64,000 nt of DNA from Pseudomonas chlororaphis (GCF_003731765.1 NZ_MOAL01000004.1:496001-560000); one strand, 5' to 3'; shown: positions 27,987 to 39,050, counted from the stretch's first letter. Numbers and translations: made by a program. Notes: generated from the letters alone by a model not told the origin.

Positions 27987-28811
27987 ATGGCGGCCGAAGG
28001 CTTTTCCCGCATCGCCCTGGGTGTTGAATACAAAGGTTCGCGCTACCGAGGCTGGCAGCGCCAGGCTTCCGGTGTGCCGAGCGTTCAGGAAACCCTGGAG
28101 CGCGCGCTGTCGAAAGTGGCTGACTCACCGGTGGTGGTCGCGTGTGCCGGGCGTACTGACGCTGGGGTTCATGCGTGTGGGCAAGTGGTGCATTTCGACA
28201 CCCGTGCCGAGCGCTCGCTGAAGGCCTGGGTCATGGGGGCCAATATCAACCTGCCCCATGACATCAGTGTGAGTTGGGCCCAGGTCATGCCTGCGCACTT
28301 TCATGCGCGCTTCAAGGCCATTGCCCGGCGTTATCGTTATGTGATCTACAACGATCAGATTCGCCCGGCCCACCTCAATGAGGAAATCACCTGGAACCAC
28401 CGGCCCCTGGATGTCCAGCGCATGGCCGAGGCGGCCCAGTACCTGGTGGGTACCCATGATTTCAGTGCGTTCCGGGCTGGCCAGTGCCAGGCCAAATCGC
28501 CGATCAAGGAGTTGCATCACCTGCGTGTCACCCGGCACGGCAAGATGATTGTGCTGGATATCCGCGCCAGCGCCTTTTTGCATCACATGGTGCGCAATAT
28601 TGCCGGTGTGCTGATGACCATTGGGGCTGGCGAACGGCCGGTGGAGTGGGCCCGTGAAGTGCTGGAAAGCCGTGTTCGCCGCACCGGTGGGGTGACTGCG
28701 CACCCCTTTGGCTTGTACCTGGTGCAGGTGGAGTACAAGGATGAATTCCAGTTGCCGGAACGCTACGTCGGGCCACATTTCCTTACTGGTTTCTCGGAAC
28801 TTGACGGCTGA
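27987..28811 (+). CDS. truA: tRNA pseudouridine(38-40) synthase
   Basis: Makes pseudouridine in the anticodon stem-loop of many tRNAs. 274 aa from the ATG at 27987, starting [20 protein letters not shown]. The catalytic Asp is in [18 protein letters not shown] (about 48-65). The frame is open to a TTG at 27930, but a good -10 box TATAAT at 27916-27921 would place the transcript start near 27928, which favours the ATG; its ribosome-binding site is weak. trpF follows after 62 bp in the same direction, an order typical of Pseudomonas. Confidence 0.94.
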   Translation: MAAEGFSRIALGVEYKGSRYRGWQRQASGVPSVQETLERALSKVADSPVVVACAGRTDAGVHACGQVVHFDTRAERSLKAWVMGANINLPHDISVSWAQVMPAHFHARFKAIARRYRYVIYNDQIRPAHLNEEITWNHRPLDVQRMAEAAQYLVGTHDFSAFRAGQCQAKSPIKELHHLRVTRHGKMIVLDIRASAFLHHMVRNIAGVLMTIGAGERPVEWAREVLESRVRRTGGVTAHPFGLYLVQVEYKDEFQLPERYVGPHFLTGFSELDG

Positions 28812-28873
28812 CGCTTGGAAAAGCATTTGCTACCATCCGGGACTTTCCGGATTTGCCCTGGGGTTTAAACGAC

Positions 28874-29506
28874 ATGTCAGCCGTTCGCAGCAAAATTTGC
28901 GGGATTACCCGCATAGAAGATGCGCTGGCAGCGGTCGAGGCCGGGGCGGATGCCATCGGCCTGGTGTTTTACGCCAAAAGCCCACGGGCGGTGACTGTGC
29001 AGCAAGCGCGGGCCATCATCGCCGCCTTGCCGCCTTTCGTGACCACGGTGGGTTTGTTCGTCAACGCCAGTCGCTGTGAGTTGGGGGAGATCCTCGACGC
29101 GGTGCCCTTGGACCTGCTGCAGTTCCATGGCGATGAATCGTCCGCCGATTGCGAGGGCTATCACCGGCCTTACATCAAGGCACTGCGAGTCAAGGCGGGG
29201 GATGACATTGCCGCCAGTTGCGACGCCTATCCGCGGGCCAGCGGCATTCTCCTCGACACCTACGTTGAAGGTGTCCCCGGTGGAACCGGCGAGGCGTTCG
29301 ACTGGTCCCTGGTTCCCCGGGGGTTGAGCAAGCCGATCATCCTCGCGGGTGGGCTGTCTGCGCAGAATGTGGCGCAAGCCATTGCCCAGGTGCGTCCTTA
29401 TGCGGTGGACGTCAGCGGCGGCGTGGAGCAGGCCAAGGGCATCAAGGATCAGGCAAAGATTCGTGCATTTATGCAGGCAGTACGCGGCAGCAGTGAGTCG
29501 ATGTGA
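28874..29506 (+). CDS. trpF: Phosphoribosylanthranilate isomerase
   Basis: Third step after anthranilate in tryptophan synthesis: Amadori rearrangement of phosphoribosylanthranilate. 210 aa, a TIM barrel. The catalytic Cys is in [20 protein letters not shown] (about 6-25), the catalytic Asp in [21 protein letters not shown] (about 127-147), and the phosphate-binding loops are [10 protein letters not shown] and [15 protein letters not shown]. The ATG at 28874 is chosen over an earlier in-frame start at 28853. It is separate from other trp genes, as in pseudomonads. The following 260 bp up to accD show no gene and probably hold the accD promoter. Confidence 0.95.
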   Translation: MSAVRSKICGITRIEDALAAVEAGADAIGLVFYAKSPRAVTVQQARAIIAALPPFVTTVGLFVNASRCELGEILDAVPLDLLQFHGDESSADCEGYHRPYIKALRVKAGDDIAASCDAYPRASGILLDTYVEGVPGGTGEAFDWSLVPRGLSKPIILAGGLSAQNVAQAIAQVRPYAVDVSGGVEQAKGIKDQAKIRAFMQAVRGSSESM

Positions 29507-29766
29507 CGGCTGGCAGTCTGCCGCCGTCCATAACACCACTGTACAAAACAGGCTGGCATCGTCCTCTGGACGGGCCGAGATTGAAGTGGCAACCGCTCTA
29601 TCGCGGGTTGTCGGGATGGCTGAGGAACGATTCGAGACAGGCAGGTCGAGCCTTGTGCTGACCGCGGTAACGAAACGATCATCGCCGCACACATGAATTT
29701 AGCTCAAGGGCATACACGGGGCTGCGAACCAGAGCGTTCGGGCCGCCGGTACTGGAGAAAGAAAGC

Positions 29767-30687
29767 ATGAGCAACTGGTTAGTAGACAAACTGATCCCTT
29801 CGATCATGCGTTCCGAGGTGAAGAAGAGCTCGGTGCCTGAAGGTCTTTGGCATAAATGCCCGTCCTGCGAGGCCGTGCTCTATCGTCCGGAGCTGGAAAA
29901 GACCCTGGACGTCTGCCCTAAGTGCAACCACCACATGCGTATCGGCGCTCGCGCCCGCATCGACATCTTCCTCGATGCCGAAGGCCGTGCCGAGTTGGGT
30001 GCCGACCTGGAGCCGGTTGACCGCCTGAAGTTCCGCGACGGCAAGAAGTACAAGGACCGCCTGGTGGGTGCGCAGAAGCAGACCGGTGAAAAGGATGCCC
30101 TGATCTCCATGAGCGGCACCCTGTTGGGTATGCCGGTGGTGGTGTCGGCCTTCGAATTCTCCTTCATGGGTGGCTCCATGGGCGCCATCGTCGGTGAGCG
30201 TTTTGTTCGCGCCGCCAACTACGCCCTGGAAAACCGCTGCCCAATGATCTGCTTCTCCGCCTCAGGTGGCGCGCGGATGCAGGAAGCCTTGATTTCCCTG
30301 ATGCAAATGGCCAAGACCTCCGCGGTGCTGGCTCGTCTGCGTGAAGAAGGTCTGCCGTTCATCTCGGTGCTGACCGATCCGGTCTACGGTGGTGTTTCCG
30401 CCAGCCTGGCCATGCTGGGTGACGTGATCGTTGCTGAGCCAAAGGCCCTGGTTGGCTTTGCCGGTCCACGTGTGATCGAGCAGACTGTGCGCGAAAAACT
30501 GCCGGAAGGCTTCCAGCGCAGTGAGTTCCTGCTGGAGCACGGTGCAATCGACATGATCATCGCCCGTCAGGAGCTGCGTCCGCGCCTGGGTAACCTGTTG
30601 GCCCAACTGATGGGGCTGCCGACGCCAGAGTTCGTCGCTGCGCCTATCGAGCCGATCGTGGTTCCGCCGGCACCTGCCAGCCTATGA
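29767..30687 (+). CDS. accD: Acetyl-CoA carboxylase carboxyltransferase, beta subunit
   Basis: Transfers the carboxyl group from biotin to acetyl-CoA to give malonyl-CoA for fatty acid synthesis, with AccA. 306 aa. The N-terminal zinc ribbon has Cys31, Cys34, Cys50 and Cys53 ([11 protein letters not shown]...[10 protein letters not shown]); the crotonase-like core has [15 protein letters not shown] and [30 protein letters not shown] precedes the ATG. Its stop overlaps the folC start (ATGA at 30684), so the two are translationally coupled. Confidence 0.97.
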   Translation: MSNWLVDKLIPSIMRSEVKKSSVPEGLWHKCPSCEAVLYRPELEKTLDVCPKCNHHMRIGARARIDIFLDAEGRAELGADLEPVDRLKFRDGKKYKDRLVGAQKQTGEKDALISMSGTLLGMPVVVSAFEFSFMGGSMGAIVGERFVRAANYALENRCPMICFSASGGARMQEALISLMQMAKTSAVLARLREEGLPFISVLTDPVYGGVSASLAMLGDVIVAEPKALVGFAGPRVIEQTVREKLPEGFQRSEFLLEHGAIDMIIARQELRPRLGNLLAQLMGLPTPEFVAAPIEPIVVPPAPASL

Positions 30688-31991
30688 CCCAGCGCACCCT
30701 GGGCGAATGGCTCGCCTACCTCGAGCAATTGCACCCTTCGGCCATCGACATGGGGCTGGGGCGCTCGCAAGAGGTAGCGTCCCGCATGGGATTGGGCAAG
30801 CCGGCGCCTCGGGTGATTACGGTGACCGGCACCAACGGTAAGGGTTCCACCTGCGCCTTCGTCGCCTCGCTGTTGCGGGCCCAGGGGTTGAAGGTTGGTG
30901 TCTACAACTCGCCGCACCTGCTGCGCTACAACGAGCGGGTGCAGATCGACGGTGTTGAAGCCACCGACGAAGCGCTTTGCGAGGCCTTTGTTGCGGTCGA
31001 GGCGGGGCGTGGCGAAATCTCTCTGACCTATTTCGAGATGGGTACCCTGGCGGCCTTCTGGCTGTTCCAGCATTCAGCGCTGGATGCGGTGGTCCTGGAG
31101 GTCGGCTTGGGCGGGCGCCTGGATACGGTCAACATCGTGGATGCGGACCTGGCCCTGGTGACCAGTATCGGCGTCGACCATGTGGACTACCTGGGTGACA
31201 CCCGCGAATCCGTGGCCTATGAAAAGGCCGGCATTTTCCGCCAGGGCGCGCCAGCGCTCTGTGGCGATCTGAATCCTCCTCAACCTCTGCTGGACAAGGC
31301 GCGCGAGCTCAATTGCCCGTTTTTCCTGCGTGGTCGTGATTTCGACCTGGCGCAGGGCGAAGCGCATTGGCAGTGGCGAGGCGTCGATCGGCGTGGGCAG
31401 GCGGTGGAGTTGCACGATCTGCCGTTGCTCGACCTGCCGATGGAGAATGCCGCGCTGGCGTTGCAGGCCTATCTGTTGCTGGACTTACCGTGGCAGGCGC
31501 AACAGATCATCGCCGCCTTGCAGCAGACGCGAGTGGTGGGGCGCCTGGATCGTCGGCAATTCGACTGGCAGGGCAAGCGGCTGAATCTGCTGCTGGATGT
31601 CGGGCATAACCCTCATGCGGCCGAGTACCTGGCCGAGCGCCTGGCTCGTCGGCCGGTGGCAGGGCGGCGCCTGGCGGTGTTCGGCCTGTTGGCGGACAAA
31701 GACCTTGAAGGTGTGGTTGCCCGACTGAACGGCAGTGTTCATAGCTGGGCAGTGGCTCCCCTGGATTCCTCGCGGGCACGCCCGGTGGCAGATCTGCAAG
31801 CGGCCCTGGAGAACCTTGGGGCGACGGTGACGTCCCATGTCAGCGTGGCTGCGGCCCTAGATGCCCAGTGCGAACAAGCCGCAGCCGAAGATGAAATTCT
31901 GCTGTTCGGGTCTTTTTATTGTGTTGCCGAGGCGCTTGAGTGGCTCGCCCGGCGCTCCACGGAGGAAGCTGCACATGGCAATGTTGGATAA
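30684..31991 (+). CDS. folC: Bifunctional folylpolyglutamate synthase/dihydrofolate synthase
   Basis: Adds glutamates to (dihydro)folates, a Mur-ligase-fold enzyme. 435 aa. The P-loop is [18 protein letters not shown] (about 48-65); other motifs are [41 protein letters not shown] and [16 protein letters not shown]. The start overlaps the accD stop by 4 bp, and its end overlaps the next gene by 17 bp, so accD-folC-dedD form a tightly packed operon. Confidence 0.96.
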   Translation: MTQRTLGEWLAYLEQLHPSAIDMGLGRSQEVASRMGLGKPAPRVITVTGTNGKGSTCAFVASLLRAQGLKVGVYNSPHLLRYNERVQIDGVEATDEALCEAFVAVEAGRGEISLTYFEMGTLAAFWLFQHSALDAVVLEVGLGGRLDTVNIVDADLALVTSIGVDHVDYLGDTRESVAYEKAGIFRQGAPALCGDLNPPQPLLDKARELNCPFFLRGRDFDLAQGEAHWQWRGVDRRGQAVELHDLPLLDLPMENAALALQAYLLLDLPWQAQQIIAALQQTRVVGRLDRRQFDWQGKRLNLLLDVGHNPHAAEYLAERLARRPVAGRRLAVFGLLADKDLEGVVARLNGSVHSWAVAPLDSSRARPVADLQAALENLGATVTSHVSVAAALDAQCEQAAAEDEILLFGSFYCVAEALEWLARRSTEEAAHGNVG

Positions 31992-32634
31992 CGTCTATAA
32001 GCAGCGAATGGTGGGGGCCCTGGTTCTGGTGGCGCTGGCGGTGATTTTCCTGCCGATGCTGTTTTCTCGCGAGGACGAGCAGCGTCACGTCAGTGTCGAG
32101 GCGCCTGCCGCGCCCCAGGTTTCAGCGCTGCCTCAGGTTCAGGTTGAGCCAGTGGTGGTGCCCGAGCCCCAGGTGTTGCCTGAAGAGCCGCAGCCGATGG
32201 AGGAAGAAGTGGCCCAGCAGGTTGCCCCTTCGGCACCGGTATCCCAGGTTCCTGTTCCAGTGGCACCGCCGGTTGTTGTGAGCAAGCCTGTTGTGCAACC
32301 TGCGCCGGCGAAGCCGGTGGCGGCGCCCACTCAGCCCATCGCCGCGGCGCCCGTCAAGCCGGACACCACTCAAAGTCGAGTCGATGCCAATGGCCTGTCG
32401 GTGAGCTGGTCGGTGCAATTGGCCAGTCTGTCCAGTCGTGAAGGGGCTGAGAACCTGCAGAAAACCTTGCGTACCCAGGGCTATAACGCCTATATCCGCT
32501 CTGCCGAAGGCAAGAATCGGGTATTTGTCGGACCGCTGATCGAGCGTGCAGAGGCGGATCGCCTGCGTGACGTACTGGGCCGCCAGCACAACCTCAAGGG
32601 GTTCGTGGTGCGCTTCCAGCCTGAACGTGGTTAA
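31975..32634 (+). CDS. SPOR-domain inner-membrane protein (DedD-like)
   Basis: 219 aa. One N-terminal membrane span (about 12-30, VGALVLVALAVIFLPMLFS), a long Pro/Val/Ala-rich periplasmic linker (about 40-135), and a C-terminal SPOR domain (about 143-219, SWSVQLASLSSREGAENL) that binds denuded septal peptidoglycan. This is the DedD architecture, a cell-division accessory protein. The ATG at 31975 lies 9 nt after GGAGG; a second ATG at 31981 is less well spaced. It overlaps folC by 17 bp, and cvpA follows after 98 bp. Confidence 0.9.
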   Translation: MAMLDNVYKQRMVGALVLVALAVIFLPMLFSREDEQRHVSVEAPAAPQVSALPQVQVEPVVVPEPQVLPEEPQPMEEEVAQQVAPSAPVSQVPVPVAPPVVVSKPVVQPAPAKPVAAPTQPIAAAPVKPDTTQSRVDANGLSVSWSVQLASLSSREGAENLQKTLRTQGYNAYIRSAEGKNRVFVGPLIERAEADRLRDVLGRQHNLKGFVVRFQPERG

Positions 32635-32732
32635 AGCTATCGACACGATTTGAAATGCACAGTGAATCGCAGCTTACCGACAGCCAAGCGCTCTGCTAAA
32701 ATGCGCCGCCTTATCCGTCTGTAGGCTGCACT

Positions 32733-33290
32733 GTGCCATTTACCTGGGTTGACTGGGCGATCGTTGCAATAATCGCCATCTCCGCTTTGATCAGCTTGAG
32801 CCGCGGCTTCGTCAAAGAAGCGCTGTCGCTCCTGACCTGGATCATCGCCGGAGTCGTAGCCTGGATGTTTGGTGGCTCACTGTCCGAGTACCTCGGCGGT
32901 TATATCGAAACTCCCTCGGCTCGCGTGATCGCGGGCTGCGCAATCATGTTTGTCGCCACCTTGCTGGTGGGGGCAATGGTCAACTATCTCATCGGCGAAT
33001 TGATTCGCGTCACCGGCCTCTCCGGGACCGATCGATTTCTCGGCATGGCCTTCGGCGCGGCGCGTGGCGCATTGCTGGTGGTCGTGGCGGTCGGGCTTCT
33101 GAGCCTGGGGCCGGTACAACAGGATTCCTGGTGGCAGCAGTCGCGGCTGGTGCCACAATTTCTATTGGTTGCAGACTGGTCCAAGAACCTCATTCTGGGG
33201 TGGAGCAGTCAGTGGCTGGCCAGCGGTATCAGCGTACCCGCTGAAATACCGTTCAAGGAGCACCTCTTACCGGCCAAAACGCCTCAGTAA
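32733..33290 (+). CDS. cvpA: CvpA-family inner-membrane protein
   Basis: 185 aa with about four hydrophobic segments: VDWAIVAIIAISALISLSRG, then about 30-47, 65-88 and 103-120. It is named for colicin V production in E. coli, but its general function is poorly defined. The GTG at 32733 begins MPFTWVDWAIV, the family N-terminus. It sits directly before purF, the conserved dedD-cvpA-purF order of gamma-proteobacteria. Confidence 0.93.
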   Translation: MPFTWVDWAIVAIIAISALISLSRGFVKEALSLLTWIIAGVVAWMFGGSLSEYLGGYIETPSARVIAGCAIMFVATLLVGAMVNYLIGELIRVTGLSGTDRFLGMAFGAARGALLVVVAVGLLSLGPVQQDSWWQQSRLVPQFLLVADWSKNLILGWSSQWLASGISVPAEIPFKEHLLPAKTPQ

Positions 33291-33331
33291 GCGGTGATCA
33301 GTTCAGTTTCATTAAGTAGGGGTTGCGTCGC

Positions 33332-34837
33332 ATGTGTGGCATCGTCGGTATCGTCGGTAAGTCGAACGTCAATCAGGCGCTGTATGACGCGCTAACCGTG
33401 CTCCAGCACCGCGGCCAGGACGCTGCCGGTATTGTGACCAGCCACGATGGCCGGTTATTCCTGCGCAAGGACAATGGTCTGGTTCGTGATGTGTTTCATC
33501 AGCGTCACATGCAGCGCCTGGTCGGTCACATGGGCATTGGCCATGTGCGTTATCCGACCGCAGGCAGCTCGACTTCGGCCGAAGCTCAACCGTTTTACGT
33601 CAACTCGCCGTACGGCATTACCCTGGCGCACAACGGTAACCTGACCAACGTTGAACAGCTGGCCAAGGAGATTTACGAATCTGACCTGCGCCACGTCAAC
33701 ACCAACTCCGACTCCGAAGTACTGCTCAACGTGTTCGCTCACGAGCTGGCCCAGCGCGGCAAGTTGCAGCCTACCGAGGAAGACGTGTTTGCCGCCGTGA
33801 CTGATGTGCACAACCGTTGCGTTGGTGGTTACGCGGTCGTGGCCATGATCACCGGCTACGGCATTGTCGGTTTCCGTGATCCCCACGGTATTCGTCCGAT
33901 CGTCTTCGGTCAGCGTCATACCGACGAAGGCGTCGAGTACATGATCGCCTCCGAAAGCGTGTCCCTGGACGTGCTGGGCTTCACGCTGATCCGCGACCTG
34001 GCCCCGGGCGAAGCGGTCTACATCACTGAAGATGGCAAGCTGCACACCCGTCAGTGCGCGACCAACCCGTCGCTGACCCCCTGCATCTTCGAACACGTCT
34101 ACCTGGCGCGTCCGGACTCGATCATCGACGGCGTTTCGGTCTACAAGGCCCGCCTGCGCATGGGTGAGAAGCTGGCGGAGAAGATCCTGCGCGAGCGCCC
34201 AGAGCACGACATCGACGTGGTCATCCCGATTCCGGACACCAGCCGCACGGCAGCCCTGGAACTGGCCAACCACTTGGGCGTCAAGTTTCGCGAAGGCTTT
34301 GTGAAGAACCGCTACATCGGCCGGACCTTCATCATGCCGGGCCAGGCTGCGCGGAAAAAATCCGTGCGCCAGAAGCTCAACGCCATCGAGTTGGAGTTCC
34401 GCGGCAAGAACGTGATGCTGGTGGACGACTCCATCGTACGTGGCACCACGTGCAAGCAAATCATCCAGATGGCCCGCGAAGCTGGTGCGAAAAACGTCTA
34501 CTTCTGCTCCGCGGCACCGGCCGTGCGTTACCCGAACGTCTACGGGATCGACATGCCGAGCGCCCACGAGCTGATCGCTCACAATCGTTCGACTCAAGAT
34601 GTGGCGGACCTGATCGGCGCTGACTGGCTGATCTACCAAGACTTGCCGGACCTGATCGAGGCTGTCGGTGGCGGCAAGATCAAGATCGAGAACTTTGACT
34701 GCGCGGTGTTCGACGGCAAGTACGTCACCGGCGACGTGGACGAGGCCTATCTGAACAAGATCGAGCATGCCCGTAATGACGCTTCCAAGGTCAAGACCCA
34801 GGCGGTCAGCGCGATCATCGATCTGTACAACAACTGA
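33332..34837 (+). CDS. purF: Amidophosphoribosyltransferase
   Basis: First committed step of purine synthesis: PRPP plus glutamine to phosphoribosylamine. 501 aa from the ATG at 33332, so that Cys2 becomes the N-terminal nucleophile after Met removal ([15 protein letters not shown]). The longer frame starting at 33323 would bury this Cys and is rejected. The glutaminase half has the [19 protein letters not shown] segment; the phosphoribosyltransferase half has the PRPP loop [17 protein letters not shown] (about 365-381). Confidence 0.97.
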   Translation: MCGIVGIVGKSNVNQALYDALTVLQHRGQDAAGIVTSHDGRLFLRKDNGLVRDVFHQRHMQRLVGHMGIGHVRYPTAGSSTSAEAQPFYVNSPYGITLAHNGNLTNVEQLAKEIYESDLRHVNTNSDSEVLLNVFAHELAQRGKLQPTEEDVFAAVTDVHNRCVGGYAVVAMITGYGIVGFRDPHGIRPIVFGQRHTDEGVEYMIASESVSLDVLGFTLIRDLAPGEAVYITEDGKLHTRQCATNPSLTPCIFEHVYLARPDSIIDGVSVYKARLRMGEKLAEKILRERPEHDIDVVIPIPDTSRTAALELANHLGVKFREGFVKNRYIGRTFIMPGQAARKKSVRQKLNAIELEFRGKNVMLVDDSIVRGTTCKQIIQMAREAGAKNVYFCSAAPAVRYPNVYGIDMPSAHELIAHNRSTQDVADLIGADWLIYQDLPDLIEAVGGGKIKIENFDCAVFDGKYVTGDVDEAYLNKIEHARNDASKVKTQAVSAIIDLYNN

Positions 34838-34868
34838 TTTAGAGTTTTAAGACTAAGGAGTAGGCGGC

Positions 34869-36080
34869 ATGAGTCAGGATTGGGATGCCGGTCGGCTGGA
34901 CAGCGACCTAGACGGCGTAGCGTTCGACACCCTGGCCGTGCGCGCCGGCCAACACCGTTCCCCGGAAGGGGAGCACGGTGATCCGATGTTCTTCACCTCC
35001 AGCTACGTGTTTCGCACCGCCGCCGACGCGGCCGCACGTTTCGCCGGCGAGGTGCCGGGCAACGTCTACTCCCGCTACACCAACCCCACTGTGCGTTCGT
35101 TTGAAGAGCGTATGGCGGCCTTGGAGGGTGCAGAGCAGGCCGTGGCCACCGCCACCGGCATGGCGGCGATCCTGTCGGTGGTCATGAGCCTGTGCAGTGC
35201 GGGCGATCATGTGCTGGTGTCGCGCAGTGTGTTTGGTTCGACCATCAGCCTGTTCGAAAAGTACTTCAAGCGTTTTGGTGTCGAAGTCGATTACGTGCCT
35301 CTGGCGGACTTGTCCGGCTGGGATGCGGCCATCAAGGCCAATACCAAACTGCTGTTTGTCGAGTCGCCCTCCAATCCCCTGGCTGAGCTGGTGGATATCG
35401 CCGCCTTGGCCGAGGTCGCTCACGCCAAGGGCGCGATGCTGGTGGTCGACAACTGTTTCTGCACCCCTGCGTTGCAACAGCCGTTGAAGCTGGGTGCGGA
35501 CGTGGTGGTGCATTCGGCGACCAAGTTCATCGACGGCCAAGGCCGTTGCATGGGCGGTGTGGTGGCCGGTCGCAGTGAACAGATGAAAGAAGTGGTGGGC
35601 TTCCTGCGTACTGCAGGGCCGACCCTGAGTCCGTTCAATGCCTGGATTTTCCTCAAGGGCCTGGAAACCCTCAGCCTGCGGATGCGTGCCCACTGCGCCA
35701 ATGCCCTGGCCTTGGCTGAGTGGCTGGAGCGTCAGGATGGCATCGAGAAGGTGCATTACGCCGGCTTGCCGAGCCATCCGCAATATGAGTTGGCCAAGCG
35801 TCAGCAGCGCGGTTTTGGCGCGGTGGTGAGCTTTGAGGTCAAGGGTGGCAAAGAGGGTGCCTGGCGCTTTATCGACGCCACGCGCTTGATTTCCATCACG
35901 GCCAACCTGGGTGACAGCAAAACCACCATCACCCACCCGAGCACCACCTCCCATGGTCGCCTGGCGCCTCAGGAGCGTGAGGCTGCCGGTATTCGCGACA
36001 GCCTGATCCGTGTCGCTGTCGGCCTGGAAGATGTGGCGGACCTGCAAGCTGACTTGGCTCGTGGCCTGGCTGCTTTGTGA
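34869..36080 (+). CDS. metZ: O-succinylhomoserine sulfhydrylase
   Basis: PLP enzyme that forms homocysteine directly from O-succinylhomoserine and sulfide, the transsulfuration bypass used by Pseudomonas. 403 aa of the Cys/Met-metabolism PLP family. The PLP lysine is in [18 protein letters not shown] (about 213-230), and the Tyr/Arg pair is in [15 protein letters not shown] (about 62-76). TAAGGAGTAGGCGGC precedes the ATG. purF-metZ is a conserved neighbourhood in Pseudomonas and supports metZ over metB. Its stop overlaps the GTG start of the SDR gene. Confidence 0.93.
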   Translation: MSQDWDAGRLDSDLDGVAFDTLAVRAGQHRSPEGEHGDPMFFTSSYVFRTAADAAARFAGEVPGNVYSRYTNPTVRSFEERMAALEGAEQAVATATGMAAILSVVMSLCSAGDHVLVSRSVFGSTISLFEKYFKRFGVEVDYVPLADLSGWDAAIKANTKLLFVESPSNPLAELVDIAALAEVAHAKGAMLVVDNCFCTPALQQPLKLGADVVVHSATKFIDGQGRCMGGVVAGRSEQMKEVVGFLRTAGPTLSPFNAWIFLKGLETLSLRMRAHCANALALAEWLERQDGIEKVHYAGLPSHPQYELAKRQQRGFGAVVSFEVKGGKEGAWRFIDATRLISITANLGDSKTTITHPSTTSHGRLAPQEREAAGIRDSLIRVAVGLEDVADLQADLARGLAAL

Positions 36081-36853
36081 TCGAGCTGTCTACGCAGCAG
36101 AGCGCTGCCAACGGGCGTGTCGCGCTGGTGACCGGTGCAGCACGTGGCATTGGCTTGGGGATTGCTGCCTGGCTGATCAGTGAAGGCTGGCAGGTCGTGC
36201 TGACCGATCTGGATCGCGTGCGGGGCTCCAAGGTGGCCAAGGTGCTCGGTGAGAGCGCCTGGTTTATCACCATGGATGTGGCCGACGAGGAGCAGGTGGC
36301 GCGCGGTGTGGCGGAGGTGCTGGGGCAGTTCGGTCGCCTGGATGCCCTGGTATGCAACGCGGCGGTGGCCGACCCTCACAACATCACCCTGGAAAGCCTC
36401 GATCTGGCGTATTGGAATCGCGTTTTGGCGGTCAACCTTGGTGGGCCTATGCTGCTGGCCAAGCATTGTGCGCCTTACCTGCGTGCCCACGGCGGTGCCA
36501 TCGTCAACCTAGCCTCCACTCGTGCTCGGCAATCCGAGCCGGACAGTGAGGCGTACGCGGCGAGCAAGGGCGGCCTGCTGGCGTTGACCCATGCGCTGGC
36601 TATCAGCCTTGGTCCGGAGATTCGGGTCAATGCGGTGAGCCCCGGGTGGATCGATGCGCGGGATCCCGCGGTGCGCAGAGCTGATCCTCTGGCCGATACC
36701 GATCATGCCCAGCATCCTGCGGGGCGGGTGGGGACGGTCGAGGATGTGGCGTCGATGGTGGCATGGCTGCTGTCCAGAAACTCCGGCTTTGTCACCGGCC
36801 AAGAGTTTGTGGTCGATGGCGGCATGACCAAGAAAATGATTTATCGGGAATAA
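36077..36853 (+). CDS. Short-chain dehydrogenase/reductase
   Basis: 258 aa. The NAD(P)-binding [16 protein letters not shown] is at about 20-35, CNAAVAD at about 93, and the catalytic residues are in SLAYWNR...LASTRARQ and YAASKGG (about 156-162). The usual catalytic Ser lies in the NLASTRA stretch. An acidic residue at the end of beta-2 (LTDLDRVRG) suggests NAD preference. The substrate is unknown. The GTG start at 36077 overlaps the metZ stop (GTGA), implying coupling to metZ. Confidence 0.88.
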   Translation: MIELSTQQSAANGRVALVTGAARGIGLGIAAWLISEGWQVVLTDLDRVRGSKVAKVLGESAWFITMDVADEEQVARGVAEVLGQFGRLDALVCNAAVADPHNITLESLDLAYWNRVLAVNLGGPMLLAKHCAPYLRAHGGAIVNLASTRARQSEPDSEAYAASKGGLLALTHALAISLGPEIRVNAVSPGWIDARDPAVRRADPLADTDHAQHPAGRVGTVEDVASMVAWLLSRNSGFVTGQEFVVDGGMTKKMIYRE

Positions 36854-36973
36854 GGGTGCCCAGCAGTTGCACGTTGTAAGCGACTGCTTGGAGCGAAGGG
36901 TGGCGCTGGTGTTTTTCGGGTGGCTTGAAGCGTGTTGCTCAAAGCTGTTTTTGAAAAAACTCTAACGCTGCTA

Positions 36974-37002
36974 TTGACTTAGCTTGGGTATCTGCGTAAA
37001 TT
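36974..37002 (+). promoter_or_regulatory. Promoter for the tRNA-Val/Asp cluster
   Basis: TTGACT (36974-36979), a 17-nt spacer and TAAATT (36997-37002), 21 nt before the tRNA-Val. A GC-rich discriminator (CGCGGCC) follows. Confidence 0.7.
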
Positions 37003-37023
37003 TCGCGGCCTCAGCGAAGCAAA

Positions 37024-37099
37024 GGGTGATTAGCTCAGCCGGGAGAGCATCTGCCTTACAAGCAGAGGGTCGGCGGTTCGATCCCGTCATCACCCACCA
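37024..37099 (+). tRNA. tRNA-Val (TAC)
   Basis: 76 nt with CCA. The acceptor GGGTGAT pairs with ATCACCC, and the anticodon loop CTTACAA gives TAC. First gene of a Val-Asp-Asp cluster. Confidence 0.96.
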
Positions 37100-37158
37100 C
37101 TTCACGAGTGTCTTTCGCAAGAAAGACGGAGGCTTCTTAGGAAGCATCCAACCGACGC

Positions 37159-37235
37159 GCAGCGGTAGTTCAGTCGGTTAGAATACCGGCCTGTCACGCC
37201 GGGGGTCGCGGGTTCGAGTCCCGTCCGCTGCGCCA
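37159..37235 (+). tRNA. tRNA-Asp (GTC), copy 1
   Basis: 77 nt with CCA. The acceptor GCAGCGG pairs with CCGCTGC, discriminator G. The anticodon stem-loop CCGGCCTGTCACGCCGG gives GTC. Identical to the copy at 37338. Confidence 0.96.
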
Positions 37236-37337
37236 TATTTTCCAAGTCAGGTCATACTGGCTTGAGATCGAAAAGCCTCAAAGCGATACGATCAGAGTGA
37301 TTTAAAAGGTTCAAATGGACGCAAGTCCAAGCGATAC

Positions 37338-37414
37338 GCAGCGGTAGTTCAGTCGGTTAGAATACCGGCCTGTCACGCCGGGGGTCGCGGGTTCGAGTCC
37401 CGTCCGCTGCGCCA
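37338..37414 (+). tRNA. tRNA-Asp (GTC), copy 2
   Basis: 77 nt, identical to the copy at 37159-37235. The 102-nt spacer between them is unrelated to the rest of the cluster, and a terminator-like hairpin follows at 37489. Confidence 0.96.
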
Positions 37415-37488
37415 TATCTGTTCCAGGGTTCACTGAACACCCTGAGAGCGCCAAGACAAGCTTTGGGCTTGCTTGGATCGATAGCAAA

Positions 37489-37518
37489 GACCCTGGTCGA
37501 GAGGCCGGGGTTTTTTGT
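37489..37518 (+). terminator. Terminator after the Val-Asp-Asp tRNA cluster
   Basis: GACCCTGGTC and GGCCGGGGTTTTTT can pair as CCCTGG/CCGGGG (one G-U) with a T6 tail. Confidence 0.75.
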
Positions 37519-37538
37519 GTCTGAAATTTGGGTTTTTG

Positions 37539-37614
37539 CTTGCCGGCGATGCGGGGGCCTCGGTCTAACAACGATGGACCGAGTCGAAGCGATCGCCGGC
37601 AAGCCGGCTCCTAC
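37539..37614. repeat. REP element with nested inverted repeats
   Basis: CTTGCCGGCGAT (37539-37550) is perfectly inverted at 37592-37603 (ATCGCCGGCAAG). An inner CTCGGTC/GACCGAG pair extends the cruciform, and CCGGCTCCTAC completes the REP core. It lies between the tRNA-Asp terminator and the 3' end of the convergent oxidoreductase gene. Confidence 0.85.
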
Positions 37615-37624
37615 AAGGCGGGCG

Positions 37625-38908
37625 TCAGAAGCCCAGCTTATCCCGAAGCCCGTAGTACCAAGCCCCCAGCGCTGCAAACGGCGTGCGCAGCAGTTGGCCG
37701 CCAGGGAAGGGGTAGTGGGGTAGGTCGGCAAAGGCGTCAAAGCGTTCTGCCTGGCCGCGCAGGGCCTCTGCCAGTACCTTGCCGGCCAGGTGGGTGTAGG
37801 TCACGCCGTGGCCGCTGCAGCCTTGGGAGTAGTAGATGTTGTCGCCCAGGCGTCCGACCTGCGGCAGGCGGGACAGCGTCAGCAGGAAGTTGCCGGTCCA
37901 GGCGTAGTCGATCTTGACGTTCTTGAGTTGGGGGAAGGCTTTGAGCATCTTGGGTCGGATGATCGCCTCGATATTGGCTGGGTCCCGCGCGCCATAGACT
38001 ACGCCGCCGCCGAAAATCAGGCGCTTGTCGCCGGTAAGCCGGTAGTAATCCAGTAGGTAATTGCAGTCTTCGACGCAGTAATCCTGTGGCAGGAGGCTGT
38101 TTGCAAGTTCATCGCCCAGGGGCTCGGTGGTGATGACCTGGGTGCCGCAAGGCATGGATTTGGCTGCCAGCTCCGGCACCAGGTTGCCGAGATAGGCGTT
38201 GCCCGCAACGATGATGAACTTGGCTCGTACTTTACCTTGAGGCGTATGCACCGCCGGGTTGGCACTGCGTTCAATGCGCACGGCGGGGGATTGTTCGTAA
38301 ATACGGCCGCCCAGTGATTCCACTGCTGCCGCTTCGCCCAGTGCCAGGTTCAATGGGTGGATATGGCCACCGCTCATGTCGAGCATGCCGCCCAGGTATT
38401 GATCACAAGCCACGACTTCGCGAATACGGCGCTGATCCAGCAGTTCCAGCTGGGTGTGGCCATAGCGCTCCCACAGGCGCTTCTGTGACTCCAGGTGGCC
38501 CATCTGCTTGCTGGTCAGGGCGGCGAATACACCGCCGTCCTTCAGGTCGCATTGGATCTGATATTTATTCACGCGCTCGCGAATGATCCGGCCTCCCTCG
38601 AAGGCCATCTGGCCCAGCAGTTGTGCCTGCTTGGCCCCGACGCTGCGTTCAATCACATCAATGTCGCGGCTGTAACTGTTGACGATTTGCCCACCGTTAC
38701 GTCCCGAGGCGCCAAAGCCGACCTTGGCGGCTTCCAGTACGGTGACGCGAAACCCGTTCTCCAGCAGGAACAGCGCGCTGGAAAGGCCCGTGTATCCAGC
38801 GCCAATCACGCAGACATCTGTCTCGACATCATCTTGCAGGGATGGCCGTGCCGGAGCCGCATTGGCCGATGCGGCGTAGTAGGATTCTGGGTAGGAAATA
38901 TTCGCCAT
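37625..38908 (-). CDS. FAD-dependent amine/amino-acid oxidoreductase (PuuB/OrdL-like)
   Basis: 427 aa of the DAO family. The FAD-binding dinucleotide fold is DVCVIGAGYTGLSSALFLLE (about 31-50), the second FAD motif is GFGASGRNGGQIVNSYSRD (about 63-81), and the C-terminal FAD segment is YYSQGCSGHGVTYTHLAG (about 366-383). This pattern is closest to gamma-glutamylputrescine oxidase and related enzymes of polyamine breakdown; D-amino-acid or other amine substrates are possible. It stands alone, with no polyamine genes nearby. The ATG at 38908 precedes MANISYPESYYAASAN. Confidence 0.87.
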   Translation of the reverse strand: MANISYPESYYAASANAAPARPSLQDDVETDVCVIGAGYTGLSSALFLLENGFRVTVLEAAKVGFGASGRNGGQIVNSYSRDIDVIERSVGAKQAQLLGQMAFEGGRIIRERVNKYQIQCDLKDGGVFAALTSKQMGHLESQKRLWERYGHTQLELLDQRRIREVVACDQYLGGMLDMSGGHIHPLNLALGEAAAVESLGGRIYEQSPAVRIERSANPAVHTPQGKVRAKFIIVAGNAYLGNLVPELAAKSMPCGTQVITTEPLGDELANSLLPQDYCVEDCNYLLDYYRLTGDKRLIFGGGVVYGARDPANIEAIIRPKMLKAFPQLKNVKIDYAWTGNFLLTLSRLPQVGRLGDNIYYSQGCSGHGVTYTHLAGKVLAEALRGQAERFDAFADLPHYPFPGGQLLRTPFAALGAWYYGLRDKLGF

Positions 38909-39050
38909 CCTGCGACCTCTGTTTAATATATTTTACGAGTGCGCCGATGCTACCTGAGTTGAAAATCCGCTGCCAGCCGGTGCAAAGCCGTGGTTGCCAT
39001 GGCGAAATTAAAAAATTTGCATATTCATAGGCTTAGCTGCAAAAAAGGTG